Positions 38,433 to 47,428 of a stretch of 64,000 nucleotides of DNA are shown here, in pieces (within the stretch, counting starts at the first letter, position 1; each line of letters begins with the position of its first letter). This stretch comes from Streptomyces toxytricini (GTDB lineage: Bacteria > Actinomycetota > Actinomycetes > Streptomycetales > Streptomycetaceae). A program made the position numbers and the translations under genes. The stretch covers positions 1 to 64,000 of the forward strand of contig NZ_BMTY01000003.1 of assembly GCF_014649915.1 (NCBI RefSeq), in the 5' to 3' direction. The notes under the pieces were generated by a model. That model searched no databases. It was not told the origin of the DNA and worked only from the letters and a program-made list of their open reading frames with translations.

Positions 38433-40316
38433 TCAGCTGCAGGGCGGGATCGCGGAGTCGGCCTGGGCGTGGCGGGCGGGGATCCAGCCGCGGCCGTCGG
38501 CGAGGCGGTACCAGACCGGGTCGCCCTCGACGTCCTCGCCTTCCGTCCGGCAGACCACCGACGTGTGGGCGTGCGCCTTGAGCGTGCCGGTGGGCTCCTG
38601 GTCGGTGCCCGGGCCGCTGTGGATCTGCACCGGCTTCTTGGACGCGATCTTCACCTTGTGGCGTTCGACGTGCGAGCAGTCGTCCTTGCAGGGGCAGGCC
38701 ACCAGGGTGACCCGGTTGCTCGTCGCGGTCACCGTCGTGCCGTCGGGGCCCCGGCCGGTGGCGGTCGCCGTGTTCCTGATGCGGCCGGCCTTCACGTCGG
38801 CCCCGGTCGTCGTGTAGGTGGCGGTGCAGGTCATCGACGCCCCCGGGGCCAGGGTGGTGGCGGGGCAGGTGACCGGCGGGGTGCCGGGGCCGTCGTCGGT
38901 GAGGTGGATGTCGCCGACCGGCACGGTGCCCGTGTTCGTCACCTCGAAGGTGTAGTGCAGGACCTCGCCGGCCTTCGTGAAGGCGGTCTCCTCGACGTCC
39001 TTGCGGATCCGCAGCCTCGGCTCGGCGGACGTGACGGGCACGGTGACCGTGCACCTGCCCGCCGCGGTGCAGGTGCCGCCCTGGGCGGTGGGGGTGACGG
39101 TGTTGCGGAGGCCGTGGTCGCCGGCGGTCGGCGAGTCGACCCGGACCTGGTAGGTCACCGTGGCCGTGGCCTGCGGGGCCAGCAGCCCGCTCCAGGTCAG
39201 CGCCTGGCCGTTCAGCGCGGCCGTCCCCGTCGACGCGGTCACCGAACCCGGGACGACGGCGCCGTCGTCGAGGATTCCGGACAGGTCGTCGCCGAAGGCG
39301 GCGTTGGCCAGGACACCGCCGGTGTTGGTCACCGTGACGGTGTAGGCGACGGTGTCGCCGGGGTCCACGGGCCCGGCGGTCGACGCGGCCTTCTCCACCG
39401 TGTACGCGGGCTCGGGGCACTGCCCGGCGTCCTGGAACGCGGTGGCCCCGTAGAAGGGGTTGCCGGTGGCCTCGACGACGGTGACCGGCAGCGGCTCCGC
39501 CGACTCCGCCGTCGGCAGGCCGGTGAGCCGGTAGACGTCCCCGGCCGAGCCGAACGCGTACACGCTGCCGCCGGACAGTGCGCCCCCGAACATCTGGGGG
39601 ATCGTCCCGATCTGGGTCACGGTGTTGTCGGGGTGGATGCGGAACACCGCGGACGGCGCGCTCGGGCGGCCCGCGGGCGAGGCGAAGGCCAGGACGTCGC
39701 CGTCCTCCAGCGTCAGGAAGTCGCCCGCGGAGACGAATCCGGCGGGGAACGCGTACGGCGCCGCGCTGCTCGCGCCGGTGGCCGGATCGATGAGGAAGAT
39801 CCGGCTGGTCCCGAAGGAGCCGGCGATCAGCAGGCCGTCCGCCCGCGCGGTGAGCCCGTTGACCGCGGACGAGCCCTGCGCGCTCAGGTCCGCGATCGGG
39901 CCGGTGACCGGGACGCTCGCGGTCTCCGCCCCGGTCACCGGGTCGAGGGTGTGGAGCGTGGTCGAGCCGGCTCCGGGGAAGTCGACCCCGTACAGCCTGG
40001 TGCCGTCCGCGCTGAAGGCGATGTCGCCGTAGTCGCGGACCGCCGCGGTGGAGGAGAGGACGTTGCCCTCCGTGTCGTACTGGATGAGCCGGCGGGCGGC
40101 GCCGCCGGTGTTCGCCCACAGCGGGCTGGGCGGACAGTCCGCCAGCGCCGCCCGGGCGCCGTCGGCCGGGGTGCCCGCCACCGCATGCCGCGCCGGGGCC
40201 GGCCGGGCGGCGGCCTGAGAGCCCAGCAGCACTCCGGTGCCCGTCATCCCCAGGACCAGGGCGACGGCCGCAGCCGTCAGCCGGTGCCGCGAGGCACCTC
40301 GTGGGAGCAGGGTCAT
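38433..40316 (-). CDS. Secreted protein: beta-propeller-like N-terminus, two DUF11 repeats, SH3-like C-terminus
   Basis: A 627-residue exported protein. Signal peptide: RHRLTAAAVALVLGMTGTGVLLG. Residues of about 60-290 hold propeller-like repeats (YDTEGNVLSS, IAFSADGTRLYGVDF, HTLDPVTGAE). Two DUF11-type Ig-like repeats follow, each with the VTNTG core: DTVAYTVTVTNTGGV and VLHYTFEVTNTGTVPV. The last 80 residues have four cysteines (CPCKDDC and a later pair region) and look like a bacterial SH3 domain (VQIHSGPGTD, GDPVWYRLADGRGWIPA), often a wall-binding module. No LPXTG. The ATG at 40316 has GGAGG upstream. Likely a surface or secreted protein; role unknown. Confidence 0.8.
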   Translation of the reverse strand: MTLLPRGASRHRLTAAAVALVLGMTGTGVLLGSQAAARPAPARHAVAGTPADGARAALADCPPSPLWANTGGAARRLIQYDTEGNVLSSTAAVRDYGDIAFSADGTRLYGVDFPGAGSTTLHTLDPVTGAETASVPVTGPIADLSAQGSSAVNGLTARADGLLIAGSFGTSRIFLIDPATGASSAAPYAFPAGFVSAGDFLTLEDGDVLAFASPAGRPSAPSAVFRIHPDNTVTQIGTIPQMFGGALSGGSVYAFGSAGDVYRLTGLPTAESAEPLPVTVVEATGNPFYGATAFQDAGQCPEPAYTVEKAASTAGPVDPGDTVAYTVTVTNTGGVLANAAFGDDLSGILDDGAVVPGSVTASTGTAALNGQALTWSGLLAPQATATVTYQVRVDSPTAGDHGLRNTVTPTAQGGTCTAAGRCTVTVPVTSAEPRLRIRKDVEETAFTKAGEVLHYTFEVTNTGTVPVGDIHLTDDGPGTPPVTCPATTLAPGASMTCTATYTTTGADVKAGRIRNTATATGRGPDGTTVTATSNRVTLVACPCKDDCSHVERHKVKIASKKPVQIHSGPGTDQEPTGTLKAHAHTSVVCRTEGEDVEGDPVWYRLADGRGWIPARHAQADSAIPPCS

Positions 40317-40634
40317 CAGTCCTCCACATCTCACTGCGGCGCCGCGTCGGCGTCGCGCCGGACCCGCCGTCCGCCGGGGGCCGGTGGAGATTTACTCACG
40401 CCATAAGCCGTGAAGAAGGCATATGACACATAAACGGATCATCAGCACCCACGTGGAGTACCGCGGCCCCCGTCCCCTACGGGTGGGGGAGGGGGAGCCC
40501 GCGCCGTGTCATCCCCTGGGCGTACGCGCAGTTGAGTCCGAGGGGTGACGCCCCGGACCCCGCCCGTTTGGTCATATGGAGACACCCCACCGGCAGCGAC
40601 GAAGAGCCCCCGTAGACGAAGAGGCAGGGCAGAC
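40317..40634. other. Divergent intergenic region
   Basis: 318 bases between two divergent exported-protein genes. AT-richer DNA around 40390-40435 (with CATATGACACATAAAC) probably holds the promoter of the minus-strand gene. GGGGTGACGCCCC (40540-40552) is a short inverted repeat. No gene seen. Confidence 0.4.
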
Positions 40635-41840
40635 ATGGCAACGAACGACAAGACCCGCAAGGCCGCCCGGTACGCCGTACCGGTCGCGGTGGCGGGTGTG
40701 GCCGCCGCGACCGTGGCGATGGTCCCGGCCTTCGCGAACGCCGGCAGCCCCGAGCTGCCGCAGGTGACGGCCCAGCAGCTGATCGAGAAGATCGCCGCGT
40801 CCGACGTGCAGCAGTTCTCCGGCAGCGCGAAGATCACCACGGACCTGGGGCTGCCGTCCTTCGCGAGCGGCCTGCTCGGCGGCGGCGGTGGCGTCGCGGG
40901 CGGCTCGGCCGACCCGCAGGAGAAGCTCGCGCAGCTGGCGAACGGCACGCACACGCTGCGCGTCGCGGCCGACGGCCCCGACCGCCAGAAGCTGACGTTC
41001 GTCGACGGCAAGGACGAGTACAGCCTGATCCACAACGGCGCCGAGGTCTGGGCCTACGACAGCAAGGCCAACGAGGTCTGGCACGAGAAGGACGCCGGGG
41101 CGGGCGGGGCGTCCGGCCGGGACCACCGCAAGACGGCCGACCGGGCCGGCGCCTCTCCGCAGCAGGTGGCCAAGGAGGTGCTGGAGGCCGCCGGCCCGAC
41201 CACCGAGGTCAGCGTCGGCGAGAGCGCCCAGGTCGCCGGCCGCGACGCCTACCAGCTGGTTCTCAAGCCCAAGCACGGCGGCTCGACCCTCTCCTCCGCC
41301 AAGATCGCGGTCGACGCGCAGAACGGCGTGCCGCTGCGCGTCCAGGTGCTCTCGGTCGAGGGCGGCAAGCCGATCCTGGACGCCGGCTTCACGAAGGTCG
41401 ACTTCGCCAAGCCCGCCGCGGACACCTTCGCCTTCACCGCGCCCAAGGGCGCCAAGGTCACCGAGGGCGCGCCCGGCGGCCGCGGACCGGGCCACGAGAA
41501 GGAGTTCAAGGGCCTGGAGTCCTTCCCCGGCCTGGAGGCCGTCACCGGCGGCGCCGGCGCCGCCGGCCCCTCGAAGGTGATAGGCGAGGGCTGGTCGGCG
41601 ATCGCCCGGATCGACACCGGCGCGGGCAAGGGCCTGAAGGACATCGAGAACGACAAGAACGCGCCGAAGGAGGCCAAGCAGTTCCTGGACTCCCTGGGCG
41701 ACAAGGTGAAGGGCTCCTTCGGTGAGGGCCGCATCTTCAAGACCCGCGTGGTCAACGCCCTGATCACCGACGACGGCCGCGTCTACGCGGGCGCCGTCAC
41801 CAAGGACGCGCTGCTGAAGGCCGCGAACGCCGATAAGTAA
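40635..41840 (+). CDS. LolA-like exported protein
   Basis: A 401-residue protein whose N-terminus (ARYAVPVAVAGVAAATVAMVPAFANA) is a signal peptide. The rest resembles the LolA/LppX/DUF2092 half-barrel fold: LPQVTAQQLIEKIAASDVQQFSGSAKI at the front of the mature part, then repeated strand patterns such as HTLRVAADGPDRQKLTF and GRDAYQLVLKPK. In diderms this fold carries lipoproteins; in Streptomyces its relatives have unknown roles, possibly binding a lipid or acting as sensors. ATG at 40635, with AGGCAGGG upstream. It is a single-gene unit with a clear terminator. Confidence 0.78.
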   Translation: MATNDKTRKAARYAVPVAVAGVAAATVAMVPAFANAGSPELPQVTAQQLIEKIAASDVQQFSGSAKITTDLGLPSFASGLLGGGGGVAGGSADPQEKLAQLANGTHTLRVAADGPDRQKLTFVDGKDEYSLIHNGAEVWAYDSKANEVWHEKDAGAGGASGRDHRKTADRAGASPQQVAKEVLEAAGPTTEVSVGESAQVAGRDAYQLVLKPKHGGSTLSSAKIAVDAQNGVPLRVQVLSVEGGKPILDAGFTKVDFAKPAADTFAFTAPKGAKVTEGAPGGRGPGHEKEFKGLESFPGLEAVTGGAGAAGPSKVIGEGWSAIARIDTGAGKGLKDIENDKNAPKEAKQFLDSLGDKVKGSFGEGRIFKTRVVNALITDDGRVYAGAVTKDALLKAANADK

Positions 41841-41876
41841 CCGGAAGCGGCAGCCGTACGGGCCGCGGGGCGCACA

Positions 41877-41916
41877 CCAGGGGTGGGCGGGGGCTTGTGT
41901 CCCCGCCCACCCCTGG
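41877..41916 (+). terminator. Terminator of the LolA-like gene
   Basis: A perfect 16-bp stem (41877-41892 with 41901-41916) around an eight-base loop GCTTGTGT, 36 bases after the stop codon. Confidence 0.88.
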
Positions 41917-41923
41917 CCCGTTC

Positions 41924-41946
41924 CGGCCCCGCGTACAGCGGGGCCG
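41924..41946. promoter_or_regulatory. Inverted repeat overlapping the promoter of the antitoxin-like gene
   Basis: CGGCCCCGC-GTACA-GCGGGGCCG is a perfect 9-bp-arm inverted repeat. It ends four bases before TACCGT (41950-41955), a possible -10 box placed for a leaderless start at 41963. It covers the -35 region, the usual place for antitoxin self-repression. Confidence 0.5.
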
Positions 41947-41962
41947 CTGTACCGTGTCAGGC

Positions 41963-42166
41963 ATGTCGAGACACGTCACCATCCGCCTGGACGAGGAGTT
42001 CCACGACCGCCTGAAGGCGCGAGCGGCGGCCATGGGGACGACGGTCACCGCCCTGATCACCGAGGTCACGGAGCGGGAGCTCGACGAGGACCGGAGCAAC
42101 TTCCTCTCCGGGATAGAGGAGTTCGCCGTCCACTGGGGCTACTTCCAGGAGCGGTTCGGCAATTGA
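41963..42166 (+). CDS. Ribbon-helix-helix (CopG-like) antitoxin candidate
   Basis: A 67-residue protein beginning MSRHVTIRLDEEFHDRLKARA, given in part as HVTIRLDEEFHDRL: a short basic strand followed by two helices, as in ribbon-helix-helix DNA-binding proteins. The C-terminal half (FAVHWGYFQERFGN) is aromatic and could bind a partner. Its stop overlaps the start of the next gene, and an inverted repeat overlaps its promoter; both features are typical of toxin-antitoxin operons. It may be leaderless. Confidence 0.72.
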   Translation: MSRHVTIRLDEEFHDRLKARAAAMGTTVTALITEVTERELDEDRSNFLSGIEEFAVHWGYFQERFGN

Positions 42167-42579
42167 AGATCACCATGGAGTGGGCCTGGACCGCTCTGGC
42201 CCACCATCTGCCGTCGGATCCCGCCGTGTGGGATCCCTCAGGGGTGGCCGCCGCCGTCGCCCGCCACCAGAACGACCTCGTCCTGGTGCCCGAACAGCCC
42301 GCCCCGGACACCGCGTGGCGGGCCGCTGCGTTCCTGCACACCCTCGCGGTGTGCCCGGCGCTCGAATCACCGATGAACGAGTTCTACGCGGCCGCCGCCA
42401 CCCGCTCCTACCTGCGCGTCGCCGGGGCGAAGCAGCTGCCCTCGCCCGAGGAGCTCGGCGACCTCGTGGAGGCGGCGAAGCTCGGCCGGGCCGACGTCGC
42501 GGCCGTGGCCGAGGAGCTGCGCGCCCTCATCCGGGAGCCGCTCGACGCCTCCCCGGGACCGCGCGGCGGGGAGGCGTAG
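42163..42579 (+). CDS. Doc-like toxin candidate with degenerate Fic region
   Basis: A 138-residue protein with a TTG start that overlaps the upstream antitoxin-like gene by four bases (TTGA) and has AGGAGC upstream; ATG at 42175 is an alternative without a ribosome binding site. I recall similar small Streptomyces proteins being labelled Fic/Doc toxin components. The helical middle, AWRAAAFLHTLAVCPALESPMNEFYAAAATRSYL (for example FYAAAATRSYL), would match the helices before the Fic loop, but the HPFxxGNG motif itself is not visible. So activity by the usual Fic or Doc chemistry is doubtful. The pairing argues for a toxin-antitoxin or derived module. Confidence 0.6.
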   Translation: MKITMEWAWTALAHHLPSDPAVWDPSGVAAAVARHQNDLVLVPEQPAPDTAWRAAAFLHTLAVCPALESPMNEFYAAAATRSYLRVAGAKQLPSPEELGDLVEAAKLGRADVAAVAEELRALIREPLDASPGPRGGEA

Positions 42580-42594
42580 AGCGAGGGGGCGCCG

Positions 42595-44022
<1,428 letters not shown>

Positions 44023-44062
44023 TCAAGACCGCGATCCGGTCAGGGTCGTTCGGAAAACGGAC

Positions 44063-44095
44063 GATCCCCGTCACGCGGGTGGCGTGACGGGGATC
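44063..44095 (-). terminator. Terminator of the rarD gene
   Basis: A perfect 14-bp stem (44063-44076 with 44082-44095) and a five-base loop. Read on the minus strand it is followed by GTCCGTTTTCC. It lies about 30 bases past the rarD stop. Confidence 0.85.
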
Positions 44096-44126
44096 GCGGG
44101 AGCCGTGGGGCGCGGGGGGCGCGGTC

Positions 44127-45137
44127 CTACGCGCGCTCGGGTGCCGGGGCGGCCGGCGCCGCCGCGGCCGCGGAAGCGGAAGGCGCGGGCGCGGGGGCCG
44201 GCAGGGGCGCGGAATCGGCGGCCGCCGCCCCGGCGGCCATCAGGCGGGCTCGCGAGGCGCGGGCCGTGCGCAGGGCGTCCCAGGTCAGCACGGCGAGCGC
44301 GGCCCAGACGAGGGAGAAGCCGATCCAGCGCTCCGTCGGCATGGCCTCGTGGAAGTAGAGGACGCCGAGGGCGAACTGGAAGACGGGTGCGAGGTATTGG
44401 AGCAGGCCGAGCGTGGACAGCGGGACGCGGATCGCGGCCGCCCCGAAGAACACCAGCGGCACAGCGGTCACGAGCCCCGTCGAGGCCAGGAGCGCCGAGT
44501 GCGCGAAGCCCTCGGAGCCGAAGGCGGCCTGCCCCTGCAGGCCGAGCCAGACCAGGTAGGCGAGGGCGGGCGGGAAGAGCAGGGCGGTCTCGGCGGCCAG
44601 CGATTCGACGCCGCCCATGTTGAGCTTCTTCTTGATCAGACCGTACGCGGCGAAGGAGAAGGCGAGGACCAGGGAGATCCACGGCGGGCGCCCGTATCCG
44701 ACCGCGAGCACCACCACGGCGGCGAAGCCGATCCCGACCGCTGCCCACTGGGCGCGGCGCAGCCGCTCGCCGAGGAGGATGACGCCGATGGCGATGGTGA
44801 CGAGCGGGTTGATGAAGTAGCCGAGGCTGGACTCGACGACCGCGCCGTTGTTGACCGCCCAGATGTACAGGCCCCAGTTCACGGAGATCACCGAGGCGGC
44901 GAGCGCGGTCAGGCCGAGCTTGCGGGGCTGCCGCGCGAGGTCGCGTATCCACCCCCAGCGGCGCAGGGCCAGCAGCAGTACGCCGACCACGGCCAGTGAC
45001 CACACCATGCGGTGGGCCAGGATCTCGACCGCCCCGGCGGGCTTGAGGAGCGGCCAGAAGAGGGGCACCAGGCCCCATAGTCCGTACGCGCCGAATCCGT
45101 AGAGCAGACCCGTGCGCTGCTCGCTTTCCGCCTTCAC
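44127..45137 (-). CDS. rarD: RarD-type EamA transporter
   Basis: A membrane permease of the drug/metabolite transporter superfamily, 336 residues with ten predicted helices. RarD marks: GLLYGFGAYGLWGLVPLFWPLL, EILAHRMVWSL, SVNWGLYIWAVNN, SSLGYFINPLV, and LGLLQYLAPVFQF. Substrate unknown. The GTG at 45137 is chosen for the GGGAGG five bases upstream; an in-frame ATG at 45155 is an alternative. The C-terminus ends in a low-complexity Ala/Pro tail. Confidence 0.9.
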   Translation of the reverse strand: MKAESEQRTGLLYGFGAYGLWGLVPLFWPLLKPAGAVEILAHRMVWSLAVVGVLLLALRRWGWIRDLARQPRKLGLTALAASVISVNWGLYIWAVNNGAVVESSLGYFINPLVTIAIGVILLGERLRRAQWAAVGIGFAAVVVLAVGYGRPPWISLVLAFSFAAYGLIKKKLNMGGVESLAAETALLFPPALAYLVWLGLQGQAAFGSEGFAHSALLASTGLVTAVPLVFFGAAAIRVPLSTLGLLQYLAPVFQFALGVLYFHEAMPTERWIGFSLVWAALAVLTWDALRTARASRARLMAAGAAAADSAPLPAPAPAPSASAAAAAPAAPAPERA

Positions 45138-45254
45138 GAAGGCCTCCCGTCGCATTCCGGCCAACCTCACGACGAACTTAACGCCGCGGAGCCCGGATGT
45201 CATGCCCGTAAGGGCGAGATACTCATGACAGATCCGGGGCCTTGTGCGGCCGGC

Positions 45255-45283
45255 GCCGGGCGGACTCACGAATTCCGCCCGGC
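45255..45283 (-). terminator. Terminator of the NmrA-type gene
   Basis: GCCGGGCGGA at 45255-45264 pairs perfectly with TCCGCCCGGC at 45274-45283, nine-base loop, 32 bases past the minus-strand stop codon at 45315. Confidence 0.65.
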
Positions 45284-45314
45284 GGAGGCCGGCCTGCGCG
45301 GTGCGCGCGGCGGG

Positions 45315-46172
45315 TCAGCCCGCCAGGGCGGCGGAGATCGCGGCGGAGATCGGCGTGGTGGGCCGGCCGATCAGCCGGGACAGGTCGCCGCCGGTGTGGG
45401 CGAGGCGGCCGCGGGAGATCGCCGCGTCCACGTCGACGAGGAGCGCCGCGAAGCCCTCGGGTACGCCTGCGCCGGTCAGGACCGAAAGGTGGGCGTCGGC
45501 CGGCAGCTCGGCGTACGCGACCTCGCGGCCGGACTGGGCGGCGACCTCGGCCGCGTACTCGGCGAGGCTCCAGGCGGTGTCGCCCGAGAGCTCGTAGACC
45601 TTGTTCTCGTGGCCGTCGCCGGTCAGGACGGCCGCTGCTGCGGCGGCGTAGTCGGCGCGGGCCGCGGAGGCGACGCGCCCGTCGCCCGCGCTGCCGACGA
45701 CGGCGCCGTGCTCCAGGACCCCGGCCAGGTGGCCCGTGTAGTTCTCGTGGTACCAGCCGTTGCGCAGGAAGGTGTGGGGCAGGCCCGAGTCGAGGATGGC
45801 CTGCTCCGTGGCCTTGTGCTCCGCCGCCAGCTCGAAGTCGGCCTCCGGGCCGCCGAGGATGCCGGTGTAGGCGAGGAGGGACACGCCGGCGGCCTTCGCC
45901 GCGGCGATGACGGCGGTGTGCTGCGGGATGCGGCGGCCCACCTCGCTGCCGGAGATCAGCAGGACGCGGTCGCCCCGGCGGAAGGCGCCGGCCAGGCTCT
46001 CGGGGGAGTCGTAGTCGGCGATGCGGATCTCCACCCCGCGCCCGGCCAGGTCGGCGGCCTTCGCCGCATCCCGGACGACGGCGGCCACCTCGGCCGCGGG
46101 GACCCGGCGCAGCAGCTCCTCGACGACGAGGCGGCCGAGGGCTCCGGTGGCTCCGGTGACGACGATGCTCAT
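45315..46172 (-). CDS. NmrA-family NAD(P)H-dependent oxidoreductase (QorB-like)
   Basis: A 285-residue atypical short-chain dehydrogenase. VTGATGALGRLV at the N-terminus is the NAD(P)-binding GxxGxxG loop; RGVEIRIADYDSPESL, LAYTGILGG and FLRNGWYHENYTG match the quinone-reductase-2 (QorB) branch of NmrA proteins. Likely reduces quinones or senses NADPH; the substrate is unproven. The ATG at 46172 has AGGGAG upstream. A short palindrome lies in its promoter region. Confidence 0.85.
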   Translation of the reverse strand: MSIVVTGATGALGRLVVEELLRRVPAAEVAAVVRDAAKAADLAGRGVEIRIADYDSPESLAGAFRRGDRVLLISGSEVGRRIPQHTAVIAAAKAAGVSLLAYTGILGGPEADFELAAEHKATEQAILDSGLPHTFLRNGWYHENYTGHLAGVLEHGAVVGSAGDGRVASAARADYAAAAAAVLTGDGHENKVYELSGDTAWSLAEYAAEVAAQSGREVAYAELPADAHLSVLTGAGVPEGFAALLVDVDAAISRGRLAHTGGDLSRLIGRPTTPISAAISAALAG

Positions 46173-46242
46173 GGCGGGTGCTCCCTTGCAGTGGGGCGCG
46201 GGGCGTCTCCCCGGCTCACACACCACCTTACGGAAAGCGCTA

Positions 46243-46255
46243 ACTTTTTGAAAGT
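46243..46255. promoter_or_regulatory. Palindrome upstream of the NmrA-type gene
   Basis: ACTTT-TTG-AAAGT is an AT-rich palindrome about 70 bases before the start codon. AT-rich sites of this kind are often bound by HxlR- or MarR-type regulators, which commonly control quinone-reductase genes; no such regulator gene is adjacent. Confidence 0.4.
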
Positions 46256-46307
46256 GCAACGCGTGGTGAGCCCGATCGGGCACGCGGCGGGCGCCGCCCA
46301 CGACGAA

Positions 46308-46337
46308 GCCCGGAGCTCCTGGGAGGGAGCCCCGGGC
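46308..46337 (-). terminator. Terminator of the korAB operon
   Basis: Arms 46308-46319 and 46326-46337 pair over 12 bases with one mismatch, six-base loop, about 25 bases past the korB stop. Confidence 0.65.
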
Positions 46338-46360
46338 CGGGGGAGCGGCGTGCCGACGGT

Positions 46361-47428
46361 TCAGCCGACGACGGTCCAGGTGTCGTTGCCCGCGAGCAGC
46401 GCGGCGAGGTCGCCTTCGCCCTTGGCCGCGGCGGCCGTCTCCAGCTGCTCGGCCATGAGCGTGTCGTACACGGGCCGCTCCACGCTGCGGAAGACGCCGA
46501 TCGGCGTCTGGTGCAGCGTGTCCGGGTCGGCCAGCCGGGACAGGGCGAACGCGGTGGTCGGGCTCGCCGTCCGGGCGTCGTGGACGAGGACGCGCGCCTC
46601 GTTCTCCGCGGTGACCTCGACGACCTCCAGGTCCCCGGTCGCCGGATCGCGTACGACCCCCTTGCGGCCGCCCGCCCCGAAGCGGATCGGCTGCCCGTGC
46701 TCCAGGCGGATCACCGCCTCCTCGGCCCGGTCCTTGTCCTTCAGGGCGTCGAAGGCGCCGTCGTTGAAGATGTTGCAGTTCTGGTAGATCTCCACCAGCG
46801 CCGTGCCCGGGTGGTCCGCGGCCGCCCGCAGCACCTCGGTGAGGTGCTTGCGGTCGGAGTCGACCGTGCGCGCCACGAACGACGCCTCCGCGCCCAGCGC
46901 CAGCGACACCGGGTTGAAGGGCGCGTCGAGGGAGCCCATCGGCGTCGACTTGGTGATCTTGCCGAGCTCGGAGGTGGGGGAGTACTGCCCCTTCGTCAGC
47001 CCGTAGATCCGGTTGTTGAACAGCAGGATCTTGAGGTTGACGTTCCGCCGCAGCGCGTGGATCAGGTGGTTGCCGCCGATGGACAGCGCGTCGCCGTCGC
47101 CGGTGACGACCCACACCGACAGGTCGCGCCGGGAGGTGGCCAGCCCCGTCGCGATGGCGGGGGCGCGGCCGTGGATGGAGTGCATCCCGTAGGTGTTCAT
47201 GTAGTACGGGAAGCGCGAGGAGCAGCCGATGCCGGAGACGAAGACGATGTTCTCCCGCGCCAGCCCGAGCTCCGGCATGAAGCCCTGCACCGCGGCCAGC
47301 ACGGCGTAGTCGCCGCAGCCGGGGCACCAGCGGACCTCCTGGTCGGACTTGAAGTCCTTCATCGACTGGCGGGCCTCGGCCCGGGGGACCAGCGAGAGCA
47401 GGCCCGCCGTGTCGGTCGCCTCAGTCAT
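46361..47428 (-). CDS. korB: 2-oxoglutarate:ferredoxin oxidoreductase, beta subunit
   Basis: Thiamine-diphosphate subunit of 355 residues. With KorA it oxidises 2-oxoglutarate to succinyl-CoA and CO2 and reduces ferredoxin. Marks: VRWCPGCGDYAVL (iron-sulfur Cys pair), VSGIGCSSRFPYYMNTYG, VVTGDGDALSIGGNH (diphosphate/Mg loop), LLFNNRIYGLTKGQYSPT, and EIYQNCNIFND with a further Cys. ATG overlapping the korA stop by eight bases; translation is probably coupled. Confidence 0.94.
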   Translation of the reverse strand: MTEATDTAGLLSLVPRAEARQSMKDFKSDQEVRWCPGCGDYAVLAAVQGFMPELGLARENIVFVSGIGCSSRFPYYMNTYGMHSIHGRAPAIATGLATSRRDLSVWVVTGDGDALSIGGNHLIHALRRNVNLKILLFNNRIYGLTKGQYSPTSELGKITKSTPMGSLDAPFNPVSLALGAEASFVARTVDSDRKHLTEVLRAAADHPGTALVEIYQNCNIFNDGAFDALKDKDRAEEAVIRLEHGQPIRFGAGGRKGVVRDPATGDLEVVEVTAENEARVLVHDARTASPTTAFALSRLADPDTLHQTPIGVFRSVERPVYDTLMAEQLETAAAAKGEGDLAALLAGNDTWTVVG

